Below, in pieces: positions 16,460-25,522 of a DNA stretch of 64,000 nucleotides; the first letter of the stretch is position 1; the number at the start of each line of letters is the position of its first letter. Position numbers and translations under genes: made by a program. The DNA is from an uncultured Bacteroidota bacterium (GTDB lineage Bacteria; Bacteroidota; Bacteroidia; Flavobacteriales_F; PHOS-HE28): assembly GCA_902826215.1 (NCBI GenBank), contig CADEDY010000005.1, forward strand, positions 105,397-169,396. The letters run 5' to 3'. The notes beneath the pieces are model-generated. The model saw only the letters and a program-made list of their open reading frames with translations. It searched no databases and was not told the DNA's origin.

Positions 16460-18010
16460 GTGAACATCGATCTCATCATCCGTTCCGGTAACGGTGAAGT
16501 AGCACTTGCCCTCATGAAGGACAAGGTGCTTGCTGAACTGCATCGCGAACGGACCGAGCGCGGCTTTGCCGTGGGCGATGTCTACCTCGCCAAGGTGCGC
16601 AAAGTGGCCCCCGGCCTCAACGCCGCCTTCGTGGATGTGGGGCACGAGAAGGATGCTTTCCTGCACTACTTCGACCTCGGGCCGCAGTACCGCAACTCCT
16701 ACAAGTTCGCCAAGGGCGCCGTCAGCGGCACCGTTACCAGCAGCCTGTTGGAGGACTGGAAGCTCGACACCGACATCCCCAAGGAAGGGAAGCTCGCCGA
16801 CGTCCTCAGCGCCAGCCAGAGCATTCTGGTGCAGATCGCCAAGGAACCCATCAGCACCAAGGGGCCACGCCTCACGGCCGAGGTCACCTTGGCCGGGCGC
16901 TACATGGTGTTGGTTCCCTTCATCAACAAGACCAGCATCTCCTCGCGCATCACCGACGAGGTGGAACGCAAGCGCCTCAAGGAGCTCATGGTGGCCATCA
17001 AGCCCAAGGGCTTCGGCGTCATCATCCGCACCAACGCCGAGGGCAAGCGCACCGAGGACCTCGAGGCCGACCTGAAGACCTTGATGGGCCGGTGGGACAC
17101 CATGTTCCGCAACCTGCGCAATGCACAGGCGCCCAAGAAGGTGTTGGGCGAGATCGACCGCACCAGCGCCGTGCTGCGCGATGTGCTCAACAAGGATTTC
17201 ACCAGCATCCATGTGGACGATGAGCTTCTCGCCGAGGAGATCTACCAGACCTTGGAGAAGACCGCGCCGGAGAAGAAGGACATCGTCAAGCACTACAAGA
17301 ACAAGCTCGACATCTTCGATCATTTCGGGGTCAACAAGCAGATCAAGCAGGCCTTCGGTAAGCAAGTGATGCTCACCAGCGGGGCCTACCTCATCATCGA
17401 GAAAACGGAGGCCATGCACGTGGTCGACGTGAACAGTGGCAGCCGCAAGGGTGGCAACCAGGCCCAGGAGAAGAACGCGTTGGACATCAACGTGGAAGCC
17501 GCCATCGAGATCGCCCGCTTGCTGAAGCTGCGCGACATGGGCGGCATCATCTGCATCGACTTCATCGACCTCTACGAAGCCGAGAACCGCCGCACCCTGC
17601 ACAAGGCCCTGAAGGATGCCATGGCCGACGACAAGGCCAAGCACAACGTATTGCCTCCAAGCCGCTTCGGCGTCATCGAGCTCACCCGCCAGCGCGTGCG
17701 GCCCGAAACGGAGATCGACACCAGCGAGAGTTGCCCCACGTGCAGCGGCACCGGCGAAGTGAGCGCCCCGGTCCTGATCGCCGACCAGATCGAGAACGCC
17801 CTCAACTACCTGCACGGCGAAAAGCAGATGAGCGGCCTCACCCTCAGCGTGCACCCTTTCCTTGCGGCCTACTTCACCAAGGGCCTGCCCAGCATCCAGC
17901 ATAAATGGTGGTGGCGCTGGAAGAAATGGGTGAAGGTGGTGGGCGAAGGCTCTCACCAGTACCTCGACTACACGGTGCAGGACGGTGCCGGGAACGAGAT
18001 TCCATTGTAG
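16460..18010 (+). CDS. rng: Ribonuclease G/E family endoribonuclease
   Basis: The 516-residue protein has the RNase E/G catalytic architecture. An N-terminal S1 domain with RGFAVGDVYLAKVRKV and NAAFVDVGHEKDAFLH is followed by the 5'-sensor region and the DNase I-like active site (MHVVDVNSG and IICIDFIDL, holding the two catalytic Asp). The zinc-link CPTCSGTG and a C-terminal domain end it, without the long degradosome scaffold of RNase E. The start is a GTG at 16460, immediately before the conserved NIDLIIRSGNGEVALAL. The last 189 bp (17822-18010) are duplicated at 21219-21405. Confidence 0.96.
   Translation: MNIDLIIRSGNGEVALALMKDKVLAELHRERTERGFAVGDVYLAKVRKVAPGLNAAFVDVGHEKDAFLHYFDLGPQYRNSYKFAKGAVSGTVTSSLLEDWKLDTDIPKEGKLADVLSASQSILVQIAKEPISTKGPRLTAEVTLAGRYMVLVPFINKTSISSRITDEVERKRLKELMVAIKPKGFGVIIRTNAEGKRTEDLEADLKTLMGRWDTMFRNLRNAQAPKKVLGEIDRTSAVLRDVLNKDFTSIHVDDELLAEEIYQTLEKTAPEKKDIVKHYKNKLDIFDHFGVNKQIKQAFGKQVMLTSGAYLIIEKTEAMHVVDVNSGSRKGGNQAQEKNALDINVEAAIEIARLLKLRDMGGIICIDFIDLYEAENRRTLHKALKDAMADDKAKHNVLPPSRFGVIELTRQRVRPETEIDTSESCPTCSGTGEVSAPVLIADQIENALNYLHGEKQMSGLTLSVHPFLAAYFTKGLPSIQHKWWWRWKKWVKVVGEGSHQYLDYTVQDGAGNEIPL
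17822..18010 (+). repeat. Direct repeat, copy 1: 3' end of RNase G gene
   Basis: This segment encodes the last 62 residues of RNase G through the stop codon. It recurs at 21219-21405 in the same orientation. Over the first ~155 bp I count four differences, all synonymous. The match ends exactly at the TAG. Confidence 0.95.
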
Positions 18011-18133
18011 TTAAGTCTCGCGTTTCCGAATCCACCGATCGCGAGGTTTCGAATCCCTTTCAGGGTCATTGTTGCGAAGTCCTTGGGCCGGGGATCTGTA
18101 CATTAGCGTTGACCTCATAAAGCGCCCAAGAAA

Positions 18134-20800
18134 ATGAAGCAAGTCTTCCTTGCCATTATTACTGCGGTTTTTGGTTTATCCCACCATTCAAGTGTAGCAC
18201 AGGATCCTGTCACGCTCCAATGGGCGAAGTGCTATGGAAGTAGTGGGGATGAGGTCGCCAAGGATGTGATCCAAACCCCGGACAATGGATATCTGGTCCT
18301 TGGTTCAACTCAGAATCTATCAGCACTGGGTCAGGTCGAGGATGGAGATGTGTCCGGGAATCATTTCAATCTCATTGCCGATCAGTACCTCATGGACTAC
18401 TGGTTGTTGAAATTGGATGCAGCGGGTGAGCCCCAATGGCAGCGCTGTTTTGGTGGGACACAGGATGAAGAACCGTATGCTATGACCCAAGCCAGCGATG
18501 GAGGCTTTGTACTGGTTGGATCCGCCAGATCCGCCGATGGCGATGTGACTAGTTCTAGTGGCAGCTCGGACTTTTGGGTCGTCAAGGTTGATTATACCGG
18601 CAACTTGGAATGGGAGCGTACCTATGGTGGCAGTGATGAAGATGAAGCTTGGGACGTGATTCCTGCCAGCAACGGTGGGTACATCGTCGTAGGTCATGCT
18701 AGGTCGACGGACGGTGACGTGATCGCGCAGCACACTTATGGGGAATTTTGGATCTTGAAACTAGATGAGCAGGGAGCCATGCAATGGCAACGCACCTATG
18801 GCGGTACACTTTGGGATGAAGCACATGCGGTAACTGCGACGACCGATGGCGGCTACGTTGTGGCTGGCTTGACCCAATCGGATGATGGGGATATATCAGG
18901 GTCGCACGGTAACTATGAAAGCTGGGTCATTAAGATCGATGTGAACGGTGACCTTTTGTGGCAAAAGGCCTTGGGCGGGTCCATACGCGATATAGCTCAC
19001 GATGTGAAGGCGACTCCTGATGGTGGCTGTATCGTATTGGCGGAGTCTGACTCCAACGATGGGGATGTTTCAGAGCCTTCCGCAGGGGGAGTATGGGTGG
19101 TCAAGCTGAATGCAAGCGGTGGTTTGGAATGGGAGCGCTCATACGGCGCGGGCAGTGCATCCTCCTATGGCACCTCGATAGCCCCTGTGGAGGGCGGTGG
19201 ATACGTATTCGCTGCCAAAATTGAATTGGGCGCGAATACCCTTGGGGGTCATGATTATTGGGTGGTAGCGATCGATCAGGACGGCACAATGCAATGGAAT
19301 CAGCATTTTGGCGGAGGGGCTGAGGACATTCCCAATGCGATCAAAGTCACAGCAGATATGGGTTTTGTCGTTGTTGGGGGCACTTCCTCAAGCGACTTCA
19401 TGGTTCCGGACAATCATGGAGATCATGATTACTATGTTGTCAAACTGGGAAGGAATTACAACAGTATTATTGGTCGTGTATTTGCTGATATGAATGGAAA
19501 TTCGGGGCAAGACAATGGTGAACCAGCGCTGCACAATTTCCCAGTGATAGGGAATGGTGATGAGGCTATGACGCTGACGGGTCCAAGTGGCGCATACGAT
19601 CTTTTCGTCTTTGGGCCCGGTACCTACCAGGTAGCGCCGTCCTATCTCGCGCACTACGAGCCTGTTCCGGTATCGCACACGGCGGTTTTAGCAGGTCCGG
19701 GTCAGACTAGTGTTGGTAATGATTTTGCACTTCAACCCATCGGCAGCGCAGAAGACCTTGCGGTGTTCATTTCACCAGCGACCTTCTTCCGACCCGGGTT
19801 CAATGCAGAACTTGAAATTCATTTCAGGAACGTAGGTACCACCTCCATCGCGCCAACAGTTGTTTATTTCAAGGATCCACTGCTCATTTTCATTTCGGCA
19901 TCGATCACTCCGGACCAGATCAGTGCAGATTCTCTTGTTTGGCAATTGCCCCTTCTCCAGCCATTGGAGGAGGGAACTATTTCGGTCAACGTCGAGGTCA
20001 GTTTCTTCGTACCGGTAGGCACCATCATCCCGGCTGAGGCCAAGGTGTTCCCCGTGGTATATGATGCCGTTCCTGCAGACAATAGTGCGCATTGGCCGGT
20101 CCATGTTACAGGGTCTTTCGATCCCAATGATATTACCGTTGATAGGACCGAGTTGGAGGCAGATGAATTGGTGGGCCCTGCTGCCTTGGAATACCTCATT
20201 CGTTTCCAGAATACCGGGAATGACACAGCCTTTACGGTCTCCATCGCGAGCCCGTTGCCAAGCTCGGTCGTTAGATCCAGCTTTCAATTGATATCGTCCT
20301 CACATCCTGTCGAACTGGAATTCAGCAACGAGACCAGCACGATGTGGTTCAATTTCAACAACATCCTCCTTCCCGACTCGAATACGAATGAGGAGGAGAG
20401 CCATGGTTCTGTCCGCTACAGGATCAATGCCTCAGATGCCTTGCTACTTGGTGATTTAATACTCAGTAGCGCCTCCATCTTCTTTGATTTCAACGCTCCG
20501 GTGGAGACAAATACTGCGCAGACCATAATTGTCGAGAACGTGGGGCTGGGCGAAGAGCCTTCGGCCGTGCCGTTTTCGGTCTTCCCCAATCCGACGGATG
20601 GGTTGTTGGATGTTCGTTTGTCCGTTCCAAGCGAAGGTGCTATGTTGATATTGACGGATATTTCGGGTCGTGTCCTCTCCCAGGAGAGATTCGTAGGTGG
20701 AACCATACGCTTGGATATGACCACTTATCCGAATGGGATTTATTTGGTTTCCGTGTTAGCGCGGAGTGGGACATGGACTCAGAGGTTGGTCGTCCGATGA
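18134..20800 (+). CDS. T9SS type A cargo protein with beta-propeller-like repeats and DUF7619-like domain
   Basis: The 888-residue protein begins with a signal peptide (MKQVFLAIITAVFGL...SVAQ). Residues ~25-440 hold about seven repeats of 50-60 residues built on DGGYVVxG...DYWVVKLDxxGxxxWQRxxGG, probably a propeller. An SdrD-like SPASM unit follows (RVFADMNGNSGQDNGEP). A beta-sandwich, a DUF7619-like domain (SFDPNDITVD, EYLIRFQNTGND) and a C-terminal type A sorting domain (VFPNPTDGLLDVRL) complete it. It is visibly AT-richer than rng and der. It lies between two copies of the rng tail, which suggests it arrived by transfer. Its ligand is unknown. Confidence 0.85.
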   Translation: MKQVFLAIITAVFGLSHHSSVAQDPVTLQWAKCYGSSGDEVAKDVIQTPDNGYLVLGSTQNLSALGQVEDGDVSGNHFNLIADQYLMDYWLLKLDAAGEPQWQRCFGGTQDEEPYAMTQASDGGFVLVGSARSADGDVTSSSGSSDFWVVKVDYTGNLEWERTYGGSDEDEAWDVIPASNGGYIVVGHARSTDGDVIAQHTYGEFWILKLDEQGAMQWQRTYGGTLWDEAHAVTATTDGGYVVAGLTQSDDGDISGSHGNYESWVIKIDVNGDLLWQKALGGSIRDIAHDVKATPDGGCIVLAESDSNDGDVSEPSAGGVWVVKLNASGGLEWERSYGAGSASSYGTSIAPVEGGGYVFAAKIELGANTLGGHDYWVVAIDQDGTMQWNQHFGGGAEDIPNAIKVTADMGFVVVGGTSSSDFMVPDNHGDHDYYVVKLGRNYNSIIGRVFADMNGNSGQDNGEPALHNFPVIGNGDEAMTLTGPSGAYDLFVFGPGTYQVAPSYLAHYEPVPVSHTAVLAGPGQTSVGNDFALQPIGSAEDLAVFISPATFFRPGFNAELEIHFRNVGTTSIAPTVVYFKDPLLIFISASITPDQISADSLVWQLPLLQPLEEGTISVNVEVSFFVPVGTIIPAEAKVFPVVYDAVPADNSAHWPVHVTGSFDPNDITVDRTELEADELVGPAALEYLIRFQNTGNDTAFTVSIASPLPSSVVRSSFQLISSSHPVELEFSNETSTMWFNFNNILLPDSNTNEEESHGSVRYRINASDALLLGDLILSSASIFFDFNAPVETNTAQTIIVENVGLGEEPSAVPFSVFPNPTDGLLDVRLSVPSEGAMLILTDISGRVLSQERFVGGTIRLDMTTYPNGIYLVSVLARSGTWTQRLVVR

Positions 20801-20963
20801 GATTCACCTGTCATTCCTGATGAACGCTAGCTTACGTGTGCTTTCCAGTGGTACTTTACGCAAGCAAAGTTCCAGTTTGGTTTTGCCCTAGTGTAATTAA
20901 GGTGTGGAATCGTTCGTGCCGATTTATACGCACAAGGTCTTTCGTACGTTGAGCTTCCTTTAA

Positions 20964-21458
20964 ATGCCGAAGAAGCCATCATCGTCCGAGCCGCTCCCCA
21001 AAGCCCGCAACTACTGCGCCCGCCAAGAGCGTTGCCAGCACCAGGTGCGCGACAAGCTCTACGCCTGGGAAGTCCCGACCTGTGAGATCGAGCCCATCAT
21101 CAGCCAACTCATCGGCGAAGGCTATTTGAACGAAGCCCGATTCGTTGAGCACTTCGCCATCAGCAAGTTCCGCGAGAAGAGTTGGGGCCGGCGCAAGATC
21201 GAGGTGGCGCTGAAGCAGAAGCAGATGAGCGGCCTCACCCTCAGCGTACACCCTTTCCTAGCGGCCTACTTCACCAAGGGCCTGCCCAGCATCCAGCACA
21301 AATGGTGGTGGCGCTGGAAGAAATGGGTGAAGGTGGTGGGCGAAGGCTCCCACCAGTACCTCGACTACACGGTCGGATTGCGCCGGGAACGAGATCCCAT
21401 TGTAGTGCAGTCCAACCTGTGCCGACCCATTCTGCGTAGGTTTGATGCTGTCATTTGA
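20964..21458 (+). CDS. Chimeric ORF: RecX N-terminal half fused to RNase G C-terminal tail
   Basis: Residues 1 to ~87 are a RecX N-terminus and match the intact recX at 38382 in phrases such as KARNYCARQER and LIGEGYLNEARF. At KQKQMSGL the sequence switches in frame to the RNase G tail (HPFLAAYFTKGLPSIQHKWW...). The switch falls on a shared AAGCAGA run present in both parents. Near the end a 2-nt deletion relative to rng shifts the frame, so the ORF reads past the copied TAG to 21458. RecX activity is unlikely because the second half of RecX is missing. It may be a pseudogene or a cryptic fusion; the frame is otherwise intact for 164 residues. Confidence 0.8.
   Translation: MPKKPSSSEPLPKARNYCARQERCQHQVRDKLYAWEVPTCEIEPIISQLIGEGYLNEARFVEHFAISKFREKSWGRRKIEVALKQKQMSGLTLSVHPFLAAYFTKGLPSIQHKWWWRWKKWVKVVGEGSHQYLDYTVGLRRERDPIVVQSNLCRPILRRFDAVI
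21219..21405 (+). repeat. Direct repeat, copy 2: 3' end of RNase G gene
   Basis: This is a near-identical copy of 17822-18010 with a net 2-nt deletion close to the stop codon. The left boundary is the recX junction; the right boundary is the copied stop codon, after which the two loci share nothing. Confidence 0.95.
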
Positions 21459-21816
21459 TAGCATCACTGTGAGCACTGCCTACACCCTTCCTTTCGATCA
21501 GCTGAGCGAGCGCTTCCCGCTTACGGCCGAGCGTTTCCGTTTATCGAAATACTGGAAGCCCGGCAAAGAGGAGGATGTGGTCGCTGACCTGATCACCTTC
21601 TTGGGCAAGCGCGATTTCGTGATCCACAGCACCATGGTCTTCGAGGACGACGCCTCGGCCACTGATGACCCGATCGGTTACGACATCACCTTGAAGATCA
21701 AGAGCCACCCCGTCGACATCGGCAGCCGCTGGTACACCGATCTGGCCGAAGCCCGCTTGCATGCGCTGGACATCGTGCTGGGGATCTTCGAGGAGGAGAT
21801 GAAGAACGTAGCGTGA
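21445..21816 (+). CDS. Conserved-looking hypothetical protein
   Basis: The 123-residue acidic, soluble protein is of unknown family. Coding character is good: GC and third-position GC return to the chromosomal norm. The sequence has an alternating helix and strand pattern (LSERFPLTAERFRLSKYW, then VFEDDASATDDPIGYDITLKI). There is no signal peptide or TM segment. A GTG at 21469 (VSTAYTLPFDQL) is an alternative start. The ORF begins inside the last codons of the recX-rng chimera and is otherwise isolated from neighbours. Confidence 0.65.
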   Translation: MLSFDSITVSTAYTLPFDQLSERFPLTAERFRLSKYWKPGKEEDVVADLITFLGKRDFVIHSTMVFEDDASATDDPIGYDITLKIKSHPVDIGSRWYTDLAEARLHALDIVLGIFEEEMKNVA

Positions 21817-21923
21817 TCGGGGCTTGCGGCTTTCACGAGTGGGATACTCACGCTGCATAGAAAGCATGGTCACTGGCTGCAGAGCCGTAGTGGTTTTTGG
21901 GGGGATACGTAACTTGGTTTCGG

Positions 21924-22703
21924 ATGGACCAACGCTCAGGAATACAGGCCGGACCTCATCATAGGGGTCACCATGATCCTGATCCAGCGAGCGTAGCGTG
22001 GTTCACGGTTGTTCTGGTCATTTTCGTTGCTTGCCTTCCTCTAGCTGCCCGGTCGCAGGTCATCAATGAGCAGTACTGGAAGCGATACCACAGCATGGCT
22101 GACTCTGTTGTGATCAGTCGGTTGGGTAAGCGTGTATTTGATAAATACGTCTATTCCGAAGAGCAGGTACACCATGACCTGTCTGACTACATCTACCTAT
22201 CCGGTGATAGTATCATGGCTTGGTCCGATAGACACTTAGTGTCCACCCGACCGCAATACTGCTACTTCGAGTACGAGATCTGCCTTGATAAATGGGAGGG
22301 TGGAACAACGATCCGATTTGCTCTTGACCCATCCGGTCTACTTGTAGTAGAAGAACCTATTAATGGTCTTCTTTCAGTGCCAGCTGTGCAGAGCACGTCT
22401 GCGATGAACTTGAAGGAGTTCGAGCAGGTCGCACTGGCTCAAGGTTTCCGCTGGGATCGATCGGATCGTTATCGTTCGCTTGCCTGGAGAGAAGGTGAGA
22501 ACTCCGACTCCTTGCATACGAACGCAATCTACGTTTTGACACTAGGCAGGTATGTGGGTGAGGGTTTTGAAGAGGGAACAGGATGCACGTACCTGTACGA
22601 TATCATCGAAGGTATCCGCTTCGATGCGTTCACGGGACAGATCATCACGAAGGGCGTTTTTCAGGAGCCAAGTGGGATCGTGTGCAGAGCTACTAGTTTG
22701 TAA
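21924..22703 (+). CDS. Hypothetical secreted or membrane-anchored protein
   Basis: The 259-residue protein has one hydrophobic segment (VAWFTVVLVIFVACLPLAA) at about residues 25-43, preceded by a polar and His-rich stretch and followed by RSQV. This could be a signal peptide with a long n-region or a TM anchor. The rest is aromatic-rich and has no motif I recognise. Codon use is AT-richer than the housekeeping genes. The last 10 residues (SGIVCRATSL) and the 3' flank belong to a repeat found again at 28718-28839, where SGIVCRASL-stop is still readable. Confidence 0.6.
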   Translation: MDQRSGIQAGPHHRGHHDPDPASVAWFTVVLVIFVACLPLAARSQVINEQYWKRYHSMADSVVISRLGKRVFDKYVYSEEQVHHDLSDYIYLSGDSIMAWSDRHLVSTRPQYCYFEYEICLDKWEGGTTIRFALDPSGLLVVEEPINGLLSVPAVQSTSAMNLKEFEQVALAQGFRWDRSDRYRSLAWREGENSDSLHTNAIYVLTLGRYVGEGFEEGTGCTYLYDIIEGIRFDAFTGQIITKGVFQEPSGIVCRATSL

Positions 22704-22795
22704 CCGCCTCCTCCACTGTGCTCGTCTCGGGCCTACGCGACCGCAAGGGGGAAGTTCCCGGATCGGAGACTCCGGCCATTATTGGTCAATACCAA
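22669..22795 (+). repeat. Gene-tail repeat, copy 1
   Basis: The last 35 nt of the gene at 21924-22703 and about 90 nt after it recur at 28718-28839 in the same orientation. The downstream part holds a small hairpin around TTCC-cggatc-GGAG. Differences include changes in the hairpin flanks. Confidence 0.85.
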
Positions 22796-22908
22796 TACTG
22801 CTGGAGCCCACAAGTGGCAGCAGCGGCTTGGTCTTGCACCCCGTGGTGCCCGATGCTAGGCTACATGGGATGGTGGGGGTGATGACCGGAGTGGGATAAG
22901 GCTTTCCG

Positions 22909-23163
22909 TTACTCATACACACGAGCTGCACAGAGTATGTGCCGTAACACCTCCCAATCCGGTTTATCAGGGATGGGCATGTTCTGTCCTTGGTAGAAGC
23001 CGTCCATGTCTTCGATCCAGGCATGCATTGCGTGCAGAAATCGACCCAAGTCTGCATTCTCCCACGACTCTGGATGCTCTTCCAGATCACCAACGAATTG
23101 GTGTAGGAAGGATAGAAACTCCGCTCGGGTCGTAACCACCTTATCCATGGGGTCCTTTTTCAT
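22909..23163 (-). CDS. DUF7660-like small protein
   Basis: The 84-residue soluble acidic protein contains ESWENADLGRFLHAMHAWIED followed by MDGFYQ and ends PDWEVLRHILCAARVYE. The spacing of W-E-N, F-L-x-A-M-x-A-W, D-M-x-G-[FY]-Y and the final A-A-x-x-Y-E matches the DUF7660 family, single-domain proteins often found near toxin/immunity or accessory loci. Function is unknown. It is isolated on the minus strand, with a repeated 25-bp promoter-like segment 134 bp upstream and the tail repeat downstream. Confidence 0.75.
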   Translation of the reverse strand: MKKDPMDKVVTTRAEFLSFLHQFVGDLEEHPESWENADLGRFLHAMHAWIEDMDGFYQGQNMPIPDKPDWEVLRHILCAARVYE

Positions 23164-23467
23164 CCGTTCAGTAAGCGTCTTAGAATCTTGTTGTTTACCT
23201 CAGTTCATGGTCGCGAACTTCAACGCCATCGGTCGGCGAATGACTTGTGGGGCTTCCGCGCATTCTGTCGCCAGCACAACAATTCTTTGGCACCTGCCCA
23301 TGCGTAGTTGAAAGTACAATGCAGCGCGATGCGGATGTAGGTGTTTCGAAGGACTCGTTGCGATCGGGCCAAGCGCCGGGCGGTGCCCCTTCTGCCTTCA
23401 CATTCTTTGGCAGCGGCCCCAGATCCTGTTCTGACTCTCCGGGTATCTTCACCGCAACCTCACGCGC
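23164..23467. other. Divergent intergenic region (304 bp)
   Basis: This region lies between the DUF7660-like gene (minus) and the serine hydrolase (plus). It contains the 25-bp repeat at 23298-23322 that also occurs at 28131-28155 and 29374-29398. Otherwise I see no gene or strong terminator. It should hold promoters for both flanking genes. Confidence 0.6.
23298..23322 (-). repeat. Leader repeat, short copy A
   Basis: On the minus strand this 25-bp segment is centred on GTACTTTCAACT followed by a CGCATGG end. It matches the promoter-proximal part of repeats B (28083-28154) and C (29326-29397) with 3 to 5 differences. TACTTTCA resembles a -7 element (TAnnTTTG). Confidence 0.6.
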
Positions 23468-25243
23468 ATGCGATCCACCAAGACCCACGCCCTTTTCCTT
23501 GCATTCTTCTTTTCCCTCGGTGCCAATGCCACAAGCTTTGGGCAGTCGGGTTCCAGCGCTAGCACCACGGAGAGCAAGGTCGCCAAGGTGGATGCGCTGG
23601 TGAGCACATTCGCCGAGTACGGCCAATTCAACGGGGCGGTGCTGGTGGCCGAAAAGGGAAAGGTGATCTACAAGAAAGGCTTCGGGCTGGCCAATATGGA
23701 GTGGGATGTGCCGAACACCACCGACACGAAGTTCCGCTTGGCCTCGGTCACCAAGCAGTTCACCGCGATGCTGATAATGCAACTGGTGGCGGAGAACAAG
23801 GTGGCCTTGGACGTGCCCATTGCCAACTACCTGCCCGGGTACCCGAAAGCGCAAGCCGAGCAGATCACCTTGCACCACTTGCTCTCACATACTTCCGGCA
23901 TCCCGAACTTCACCGACTTCCCGAGCTATCCGGAGGTCATGGGAAGAACGAACAGCCCATCGGACCTGATGCGCTTGTTCGCCGATTCCGCTTTGGAGTT
24001 CACGCCCGGCGAGCGCTTCGCCTACAGCAATTCCGGCTACACGGTGCTGGGCGCCATCGTGGAACAGGTCACGGGTATGTCCTACGAACAGGCCTTGCAC
24101 GAAAGGATCTTCGCGCCACTGGGCATGATCGGTTCAGGGGTCGACCACGGGCGAACGGTGTTGAAGAAGCGGGCGAGCGGCTACGATAGGAGCGGTGCCA
24201 CGTACACCAATACGAGCTACATCGATATGTCCGTGCCGTTCTCGGCCGGTGCGATCCATTCCACCGTGGAGGACCTCTTCCGCTGGGACCAGGCGCTCTA
24301 CACGGAGAAGCTGCTGCCGAAGAAGTACCGGGACCTGATGTTCCAGCCGCAGATACAGACCGGTGGTGGTGGTGCCTACGGCTATGGTTGGGGCGTTGGC
24401 GAACTGTCAATGGGCAACGCCGAGGAACGATCGAAGACCGTGAGCCATAGCGGCGGCATCAATGGTTTCCACACCTTGATCACCCGCATCCCCGCGGACA
24501 GCATCTTGATCGTGGAGCTGAACAATACATCCAGCGCACCGCTCTATGAAATGACCGCAGCCATCAATGGCATACTGCACGGCCGGCCTTATGACATGCC
24601 GCAAATGTCACTTGCGAACGTGATCGTTACGACGATGGAGAAGGACGGGATCGACAAGGCCACCGCGCAGTTCGCTGCGCTGAAGGGATCAAAGGAGCAC
24701 TACTTGGCCGAAGTGGAAATGAATGCGGCCGGCTACGAGCTGTTGCGTTCCGGCAAGATCGCAGAGGCTGCTGCTGTCTTCAAGATGAACGTGGATGGAT
24801 TCCCGAATTCATTCAACCCCTACGACAGTTACGCAGAGGTGCTACTTGCGCTTGGAGACACCGCGAAGGCGATCGAGAACTACACCCGATCGGTGCAGTT
24901 GAACCCGGCCAACTCCAACGGCATACAGGTCCTTCACGGTCTCGGCGTCGCCACGGACGATCTGTTCGTGAAGATCCCTGCGGAGCAATTGCCCCTGTTC
25001 GTAGGCAAGTACATCGCGACCAAGGAAACCGCTGGCCGAAAGGATGACTGGACCATCGTGATCGAGGAGGTGGATGGGCAATTGTTCGGAAAGGACGGCG
25101 ACTACCGCTACAAGTTGGTGCCGAACGGCGAGAACGCATTCGTGAACCCCGACGACGGAGCCACTATTGTCTTCGACACCAGCAACAAGAAGGCCATCTC
25201 GTTCGTGATCTTCGGGAAGGTGACCTTCAAGAAGGTGAAGTGA
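23468..25243 (+). CDS. Secreted serine hydrolase (class C beta-lactamase family) with C-terminal TPR
   Basis: The 591-residue protein has a signal peptide (HALFLAFFFSLGANATSFGQ). It is followed by a beta-lactamase-fold domain (residues ~40-370) with the S-x-x-K nucleophile motif in RLASVTKQFTAM, the Y-x-N motif in FAYSNSGYTVLG and an HSGG motif (VSHSGGINGF) in place of the KTG box. A TPR-like helical region follows (residues ~430-490, SYAEVLLALGDTAKAIENYT), then a small beta-rich C-terminal domain. This layout is common in Bacteroidota esterases or D-Ala-D-Ala peptidase-like enzymes. The natural substrate is unknown; a resistance role is not implied. Confidence 0.9.
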   Translation: MRSTKTHALFLAFFFSLGANATSFGQSGSSASTTESKVAKVDALVSTFAEYGQFNGAVLVAEKGKVIYKKGFGLANMEWDVPNTTDTKFRLASVTKQFTAMLIMQLVAENKVALDVPIANYLPGYPKAQAEQITLHHLLSHTSGIPNFTDFPSYPEVMGRTNSPSDLMRLFADSALEFTPGERFAYSNSGYTVLGAIVEQVTGMSYEQALHERIFAPLGMIGSGVDHGRTVLKKRASGYDRSGATYTNTSYIDMSVPFSAGAIHSTVEDLFRWDQALYTEKLLPKKYRDLMFQPQIQTGGGGAYGYGWGVGELSMGNAEERSKTVSHSGGINGFHTLITRIPADSILIVELNNTSSAPLYEMTAAINGILHGRPYDMPQMSLANVIVTTMEKDGIDKATAQFAALKGSKEHYLAEVEMNAAGYELLRSGKIAEAAAVFKMNVDGFPNSFNPYDSYAEVLLALGDTAKAIENYTRSVQLNPANSNGIQVLHGLGVATDDLFVKIPAEQLPLFVGKYIATKETAGRKDDWTIVIEEVDGQLFGKDGDYRYKLVPNGENAFVNPDDGATIVFDTSNKKAISFVIFGKVTFKKVK

Positions 25244-25494
25244 TCGAGGTGCAGCGCCCAGCTGGTCGCGGGGCCAATCGAGCAGTGACGTGTCTTGTTC
25301 ACCACTTCCAAGTGTCGACATGCTGCGAACCGCACGAGTGAACACGAGCGCAAGCCGGGTGCCCAGCGCCGTAGAGCTTGGCTGCCGCTCCTTTCCGTCT
25401 CTACCTGCCTGTATCGATAGGGAGGTGCTATGCGGCATGAAGCAGACGGGGAGGCCCAGCCGCCACCACAAAGCCGGTGAATGGTTTCTCCGAC

Positions 25495-25502
25495 TATCTT
25501 TC
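25495..25502 (+). promoter_or_regulatory. Candidate -7 element for the NfeD-flotillin operon
   Basis: TATCTTTC matches TAnnTTTG at 7 of 8 positions and lies 20 nt upstream of the ATG at 25523. The rest of the 279-bp spacer (25244-25522) has no other feature I can support. Confidence 0.35.
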
Positions 25503-25522
25503 CGACGCAACAGCAGCACGCA

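Noticed and set aside
16346..17956. 536-codon minus-strand frame opposite RNase G
   Set aside because: It is antisense shadow of a gene with clear catalytic motifs.
18134..20800. Transposon or IS carrying the T9SS gene
   Set aside because: No transposase, terminal inverted repeats or short target duplications are seen; the flanking repeats are long copies of rng.
22669..22795. Tail repeat as an integron attC site
   Set aside because: I could not find the RYYYAAC and GTTRRRY core pair, and there is no integrase in the window.
22779..23093. Minus-strand ORF overlapping the DUF7660-like gene, and similar ORFs at 28652-28924 and 29302-29658
   Set aside because: Their coding is made of the repeat segments themselves; the shared translated phrases reflect DNA repeats, not a protein family.
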